Assembly (NCBI GenBank): GCA_017399225.1
Contig: JAFQEB010000040.1
Span: 1-28,222 of the forward strand
Length of the DNA stretch: 28,222 bases
Reading direction: 5' to 3'
Source of the DNA: Clostridia bacterium
GTDB taxonomy: Bacteria; Bacillota_A; Clostridia; Christensenellales; Aristaeellaceae
In this document: piece after piece, positions 25,510-28,222 of the stretch
Position numbering within the stretch: the stretch's first letter is position 1
Layout of the letters: each line of letters starts with the position of its first letter
Notes under the pieces: model-generated
Seen by the model: only the letters and a program-made list of their open reading frames with translations
Databases searched by the model: none
What the model was told of the DNA's origin: nothing
Position numbers and translations under genes: made by a program

Positions 25510-26958
25510 TTGTACATACCGATCCGGCCTCGTCCGCTTATTCTCCTGAATGAATTCGCGTTTAACAACCTCCAACCGACGCACTTCCTCCTTCATATCT
25601 TCCAGCTGATAATCCAACATAAATTGCTCCTTTTCCAGATACTCCAGAGCTGCCTTCCATCCCTTGTAATCGATCTTCTCACCGTCATCCTGGCAGCGGT
25701 GCAAGACAGACGCCGCCTGTTTGTATTGGCGCAGTTCATACTCATACTTTCGTTCAAATCCACCGCGCTTTTCCTCCGGCAGCTTCTCCCATGCGCGGTA
25801 ATGCTTCTGGTATTTCTTCCACTTTTCATAGGATTCGATCCGGACGCTCAGTTCAAGAGAAAGATCATGATTTTCCTTCCGCTTGCTTTTCAGACCGTAG
25901 AACTTCGTGTTGACGGTCTGAATTGCCGCCAGACAGGACGCAGCATCCGTGATGCTGTACTCCTGCATGATGGACAGCAGCCCTGTGCTGTCGCGGAGGC
26001 GATGATCCTTGCGATTGGGCTGTACGCTGGAGGCAAGGATGTTGGACGCGAGCTTGAACCGCAGGCTCTCCCTGGATACGTCTTCGCCTTGCTCGATCAG
26101 TAGTTCATCCTTCTTTTTCGCATACTGCGCCCACGCATTCAGTCGGGCCAGTCGTGCTTCCAGCTGACAGAGCAGCTTGTTCTGCTGGCGAATCTCCCGA
26201 TTCTTTTCGCCAACCTCCGTGGGAATGCCGCGCTTCTCCATGACACGGGCATCCGGCCCTTCGTGTACCATGGGGATGCGCTGTACACCCTGATCTGCAT
26301 AGCTCCGAGGATCAACAAAGCCCTGCGTGAATCCAGCTTCACGCAGGGCTTCATTGATAGCATCGGCAGCAGCGGCACGCCAGCGTTCCGCATTGCCACG
26401 GTCATCCCAGTCAGTTGTACAAATCTTTCGTGTTTTCCAGCGTCCTTTCTGCTTGGCAGGGATGCGATTACCTTCAGCGTCAAGGATGTACTCCAACCGG
26501 CTCTTGTCGCCCCACTTTCCATCCGGGGTCAGTGGACGCATGGTCAGCAGGATGTGAGCATGTGGATTGCCATCTCCTTTGTCGTGGAAGGCAACGTCGG
26601 CACACATGCCCTTGTCCACAAAGTTCTCCTGTACATATTTCCGGATGAGGGTAATGTTTTGCTCATGGTTCAGCTCGGCAGGTAGTGCCAGCTCAATCGA
26701 CCGGGCGAGCTGGGCATTGGCTTTGGTTTCGTTCCACTCAACGCTGTTCCAGAGAAGAGTACGGTCAGCGTATTCCGGCGGAGCATGAGCGGGCAGCATG
26801 ACCTCGGTGTAGATGACATGCCGCTTCCGGGTGTAGTCATGGGTAACCCCGTCCCAGGTATTTTCCATTTTCGTGCCGCTGATGTAGGCAGAGGCAGCAA
26901 CGGCAGAGCGACCTTTATTCCGAGATACTATTTTGGTATGGCTATGAAAGAATTCCAT
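25507..26958 (-). CDS. MobA/MobL family relaxase (MOBQ)
   Basis: A 482-residue conjugative relaxase that should nick the transfer origin and stay bound to the DNA 5' end. The N-terminal ~200 residues carry the MobA/MobL signature. The probable nucleophile is Tyr25 in ASAYISGTK. The metal-binding motif is HDKGDGNPHAH, with His125, His133 and His135. ELNHEQ is the intermediate motif. The C-terminal ~250 residues are charged and helical, probably coiled coil, without primase or helicase motifs. The ATG at 26958 has AAGGAGG 5 nt upstream; the frame stays open 40 codons further through the hairpin array but that part is unlikely to be translated. With the oriT-like site ~200 bp upstream it could mobilise the element if a helper supplies the mating channel. 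Confidence 0.93.
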   Translation of the reverse strand: MEFFHSHTKIVSRNKGRSAVAASAYISGTKMENTWDGVTHDYTRKRHVIYTEVMLPAHAPPEYADRTLLWNSVEWNETKANAQLARSIELALPAELNHEQNITLIRKYVQENFVDKGMCADVAFHDKGDGNPHAHILLTMRPLTPDGKWGDKSRLEYILDAEGNRIPAKQKGRWKTRKICTTDWDDRGNAERWRAAAADAINEALREAGFTQGFVDPRSYADQGVQRIPMVHEGPDARVMEKRGIPTEVGEKNREIRQQNKLLCQLEARLARLNAWAQYAKKKDELLIEQGEDVSRESLRFKLASNILASSVQPNRKDHRLRDSTGLLSIMQEYSITDAASCLAAIQTVNTKFYGLKSKRKENHDLSLELSVRIESYEKWKKYQKHYRAWEKLPEEKRGGFERKYEYELRQYKQAASVLHRCQDDGEKIDYKGWKAALEYLEKEQFMLDYQLEDMKEEVRRLEVVKREFIQENKRTRPDRYVQ

Positions 26959-27235
26959 TCGTTCCTCCTTATTGGCTCCCTGTGGGAGCATCGTTCTTGG
27001 GGTATGGGGCTTGCTCCATCGCGGCGAAGTCCGCAATGTTGCCCCGCAGGGCGCACGACATACGCGCATAGAGGTCATGCTTCAGCATGACGAGCGACAG
27101 CGATTGCTTGCAATCGCCGAGCGAAGCCCGGGGAAGCGCCAGCTTTCACGGGCCGACGTATGTATCAGTGCGCACTTCGTGGTTATTCTTGTTGGGGACG
27201 CCCCGAGGTTACCCCCGGAACGCCCCCTTGCATGA
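26959..27235. repeat. Array of about seven hairpins between DUF3847-like gene and relaxase
   Basis: No gene is seen in these 277 bp. Hairpins lie at 26975-26989 (GCTCCC/GGGAGC), 27004-27019 (ATGGGGC/GCTCCAT), around 27021-27034 (GCGG/CCGC), 27041-27052 (GCCC/GGGC), 27074-27091 (GTCATGC, loop TTCA), 27100-27117 (GCGATTG, loop CTTG) and 27126-27153 (GCCCG/CGGGC plus GGAAGC/GCTTTC, one mismatch). The last three are joined by exactly 8-nt linkers and repeat, in inverted orientation, the layout seen at 13657-13750. GGGG/CCCC with an ACG loop follows at 27194-27204. Confidence 0.75.
27157..27180 (-). other. Candidate origin of transfer (nic region)
   Basis: On the minus strand the block ACGAAGTGCGCACTGATAC contains AAGTGCGC, the core shared by MOBQ nic sites such as RSF1010/R1162 (TAAGTGCGCCCT, from memory); AAGTGCGCACT differs from AAGTGCGCCCT at one base. 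It lies about 200 bp upstream of a MOBQ relaxase, where oriT is often found. A short GGGG/CCCC hairpin sits about 14 nt to its 5' side. Confidence 0.5.
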
Positions 27236-27478
27236 TCACCGGCCAGCCGCCAGCTCCTGCATGAAGGCAGAGAACTGGGCGCTGTCCATATGGATGGTCT
27301 GCGGAAAGCAAGCCTCCAGGATGGCTCCGTGTTCGCAGAGCCGGTGAGTACGAGCCTTCCGCTGCTTCTCCTTTTCGCGGTTGTCGGTAATGATTTTCCT
27401 GTGCTGCTCCTGAACGGTTTTCAGTTCGTCAGGATCTTGGGGCATATTCGCCAGCAGTTCGTCGATGTTGATCTTCAT
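27236..27478 (-). CDS. Small DUF3847-like mobilisation-associated protein
   Basis: An 80-residue, highly charged helical protein. The middle (about residues 15-45) is rich in Lys, Arg, Glu and Gln and may form a coiled coil. A conserved-looking CEHGAILEACFP segment lies at about 48-60. It resembles DUF3847 proteins, which I recall beside MobA/MobL relaxases in Firmicutes plasmids and integrated elements; the function is unknown. I start at the ATG at 27478 because GGAGG lies 6 nt upstream. An earlier ATG at 27520 has no such site and overlaps a repeat. It could help the relaxase bind oriT, but nothing in the sequence proves that. Confidence 0.75.
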   Translation of the reverse strand: MKINIDELLANMPQDPDELKTVQEQHRKIITDNREKEKQRKARTHRLCEHGAILEACFPQTIHMDSAQFSAFMQELAAGR

Positions 27479-27504
27479 ATATCTCCTCCAGTGGTGCACC
27501 AAAG

Positions 27505-27606
27505 TGATGCAAGTATGCACCTCTCTGATGCAGATGTCGTTATGTTCATTGATGGGGCTGCATCACTTTGATGCAATTATTGTGGAATGTGCGGCAGATT
27601 GATGCA
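27505..27606. repeat. Helically phased TGATGCA repeats, candidate centromere or operator
   Basis: TGATGCA occurs at 27505, 27526, 27569 and 27600 in the same orientation, with one inverted copy TGCATCA at 27559-27565. The steps are 21, 43 and 31 bp, close to 2, 4 and 3 turns of B-DNA, so the copies face one side of the helix. The block fills the gap between the ParR-like gene and the DUF3847-like gene. This is the layout expected for the binding array of a ribbon-helix-helix partition protein, or an operator for the downstream genes. Confidence 0.6.
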
Positions 27607-27611
27607 CTGAC

Positions 27612-28022
27612 TCAGCCGCCGATAAAGTCGAAATCCATGCAGCTGTCGCCGAAATCGGGCATTGCGTCATCGTTTTCTTGCTGTTGGGGCGGTGTGGTGA
27701 CCTGCGATGGCGCAGCGGACGCAGTGGGTACAGCCATAGCAATTGGCGCACTTGCTCCAGCAGAGTATCCTGCGAGATATGCCGGAAGCATCTGCTGAAG
27801 CCTGCTTGTCACCGATTCTGTGATCTCCTGAACAAGCTCGATTTTCTCAGTGCCAGACAGATGTACCCCCTCCGTGCCACAAGCATTGACAGCTTCTGCA
27901 ACCAATTGACTGAACGACTGATGCCGTTCGCTTCGTCGGGCATTGAGCTTTTCCCATGCCTGCTTTTCTGCTGGGTGCGACAGGTGGAATCGCACGGTAA
28001 TGGCCTTTACGCACAATATCAA
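27612..28022 (-). CDS. ParR/StbB-like plasmid segregation protein
   Basis: A 136-residue protein. The N-terminal ~55 residues fit a ribbon-helix-helix DNA-binding domain: the strand ITVRFHLS, then helices AEKQAWEKLNAR and SFSQLVAEAVNAC. A middle helix follows, then a Pro/Ala/Gln-rich linker and an acidic, aromatic tail ending DFGDSCMDFDFIGG, which is where ParR-type adaptors contact the actin filament. I choose the TTG at 28022: it overlaps the stop codon of the ParM-like gene (TTGA) and has AAAGG 7 nt upstream. A TTG at 28016 is possible. With the actin it should pair plasmid copies by binding a centromere, probably the repeats just downstream. Confidence 0.75.
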   Translation of the reverse strand: MILCVKAITVRFHLSHPAEKQAWEKLNARRSERHQSFSQLVAEAVNACGTEGVHLSGTEKIELVQEITESVTSRLQQMLPAYLAGYSAGASAPIAMAVPTASAAPSQVTTPPQQQENDDAMPDFGDSCMDFDFIGG

Positions 28023-28222
28023 TCACCGGCCTTTCTGGCAAGACGCTCATTACGCCAGATCACGCCCTGCGCCATGTACTCATAGCCCTTGGCGGAGGCA
28101 TGGAGATCATCCACAAAGATGACAGCTCCGGGATCGTACTTGCCGAAGTACTTTACCAGACAGCCGCCACCGCCCATCACAAAGAGCTTCATCAGGCGGG
28201 CGTCATAGCCATGAACACGCAG
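28019..28222 (-). CDS. ParM/StbA-like actin ATPase, C-terminal part (cut by window edge)
   Basis: Only the last 67 residues are present. They contain the segment LFVMGGGGCLVKYF, matching the glycine-rich adenosine-binding loop of actin-like ParM/StbA proteins (usually ...GGGA/G...). A helical end AKGYEYMAQGVIWR follows, typical of plasmid-segregating actins. The stop codon overlaps the start of the ParR-like gene, the usual gene order of type II partition loci. The start and most of the ATPase lie beyond the right edge. Confidence 0.8.
   Translation of the reverse strand: MRVHGYDARLMKLFVMGGGGCLVKYFGKYDPGAVIFVDDLHASAKGYEYMAQGVIWRNERLARKAGD

Larger units (their letters stand above)
25441..28222 (-). 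mobile_element. Plasmid-type mobilisation and segregation module (right end outside window)
   Basis: The stretch combines a ParM-like actin, a ParR-like DNA-binding protein, phased repeats, a DUF3847-like protein, an oriT-like site and a MobA/MobL relaxase, all on the minus strand. This gene set belongs to mobilisable plasmids or integrated mobilisable elements of Firmicutes. No coupling ATPase, replication initiator, recombinase or att site is in view, so the element is incomplete here and its left limit is uncertain. It may include the glycan operon. Confidence 0.6.

Noticed and set aside
26975..27153. Possible CRISPR array because of regularly spaced short palindromes
   Set aside because: The palindromes differ in sequence, there is no constant direct repeat and the 8-nt linkers are far too short for spacers. 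No cas genes are nearby.
1..28222. tRNA or rRNA genes
   Set aside because: I looked for cloverleaf patterns with the usual GTTC loop and CCA end and for conserved rRNA segments in both strands, and saw none. The cloverleaf at 1-39 is too short and lacks tRNA features.

Overview
The window looks like DNA from an anaerobic, monoderm gut- or rumen-type Clostridia. The evidence is strong AGGAGG ribosome binding sites, GC-rich codons, ABC sugar importers encoded without an ATPase, gram-positive style signal peptides, and intergenic regions full of short palindromes. Christensenellales-like is my impression from the signal peptides and repeats, not something I could test.

Positions 280-25194 hold one long minus-strand gene train that reads as a glycan utilisation locus. 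In transcription order it encodes: a 945-residue solute-binding protein, a MalF-type permease, an NHL/TPR/Yip1 membrane protein, a large secreted DUF5696-like protein, a second MalF-type and a MalG-type permease, a 447-residue solute-binding protein, another MalG-type permease, two secreted GH43 enzymes, an ArsR-type regulator, a cytoplasmic GH2, a cytoplasmic GH43, a GH78 alpha-L-rhamnosidase and an SGNH-type esterase. Two ABC importers are interleaved, and neither has an ATPase here. The likely scheme is outer cleavage by the two exported GH43 proteins, import of oligosaccharides, then cytoplasmic trimming by GH2, GH43, GH78 and de-esterification. The mix suggests a rhamnose-, arabinose- or galactose-bearing plant glycan such as a pectin side chain; the exact substrate is inference. 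A promoter and a cre/LacI-like operator lie upstream at 25245-25363, a terminator-like hairpin lies inside the train at 5302-5336, and a terminator closes it at 189-227.

Positions 25441-28222 are a plasmid-type module on the same strand: the end of a ParM/StbA-like actin, a ParR-like ribbon-helix-helix protein, helically phased TGATGCA repeats, a DUF3847-like small protein, a hairpin array, an oriT-like AAGTGCGC site and a MobA/MobL (MOBQ) relaxase. The glycan locus is therefore either carried by, or lies directly next to, a mobilisable element. No replication protein, coupling protein, integrase or attachment site is visible.

The least explained structure is a roughly 90-nt element found twice, in opposite orientations (13657-13750 and 27067-27157). 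It has one long mismatched hairpin followed by two hairpins of 7 bp with 4-nt loops, separated by exactly 8-nt linkers that all contain CGCT. The stem sequences differ between copies while the layout and linkers are kept. It lies beside the smaller solute-binding protein gene in one place and between the DUF3847 gene and the relaxase gene in the other.
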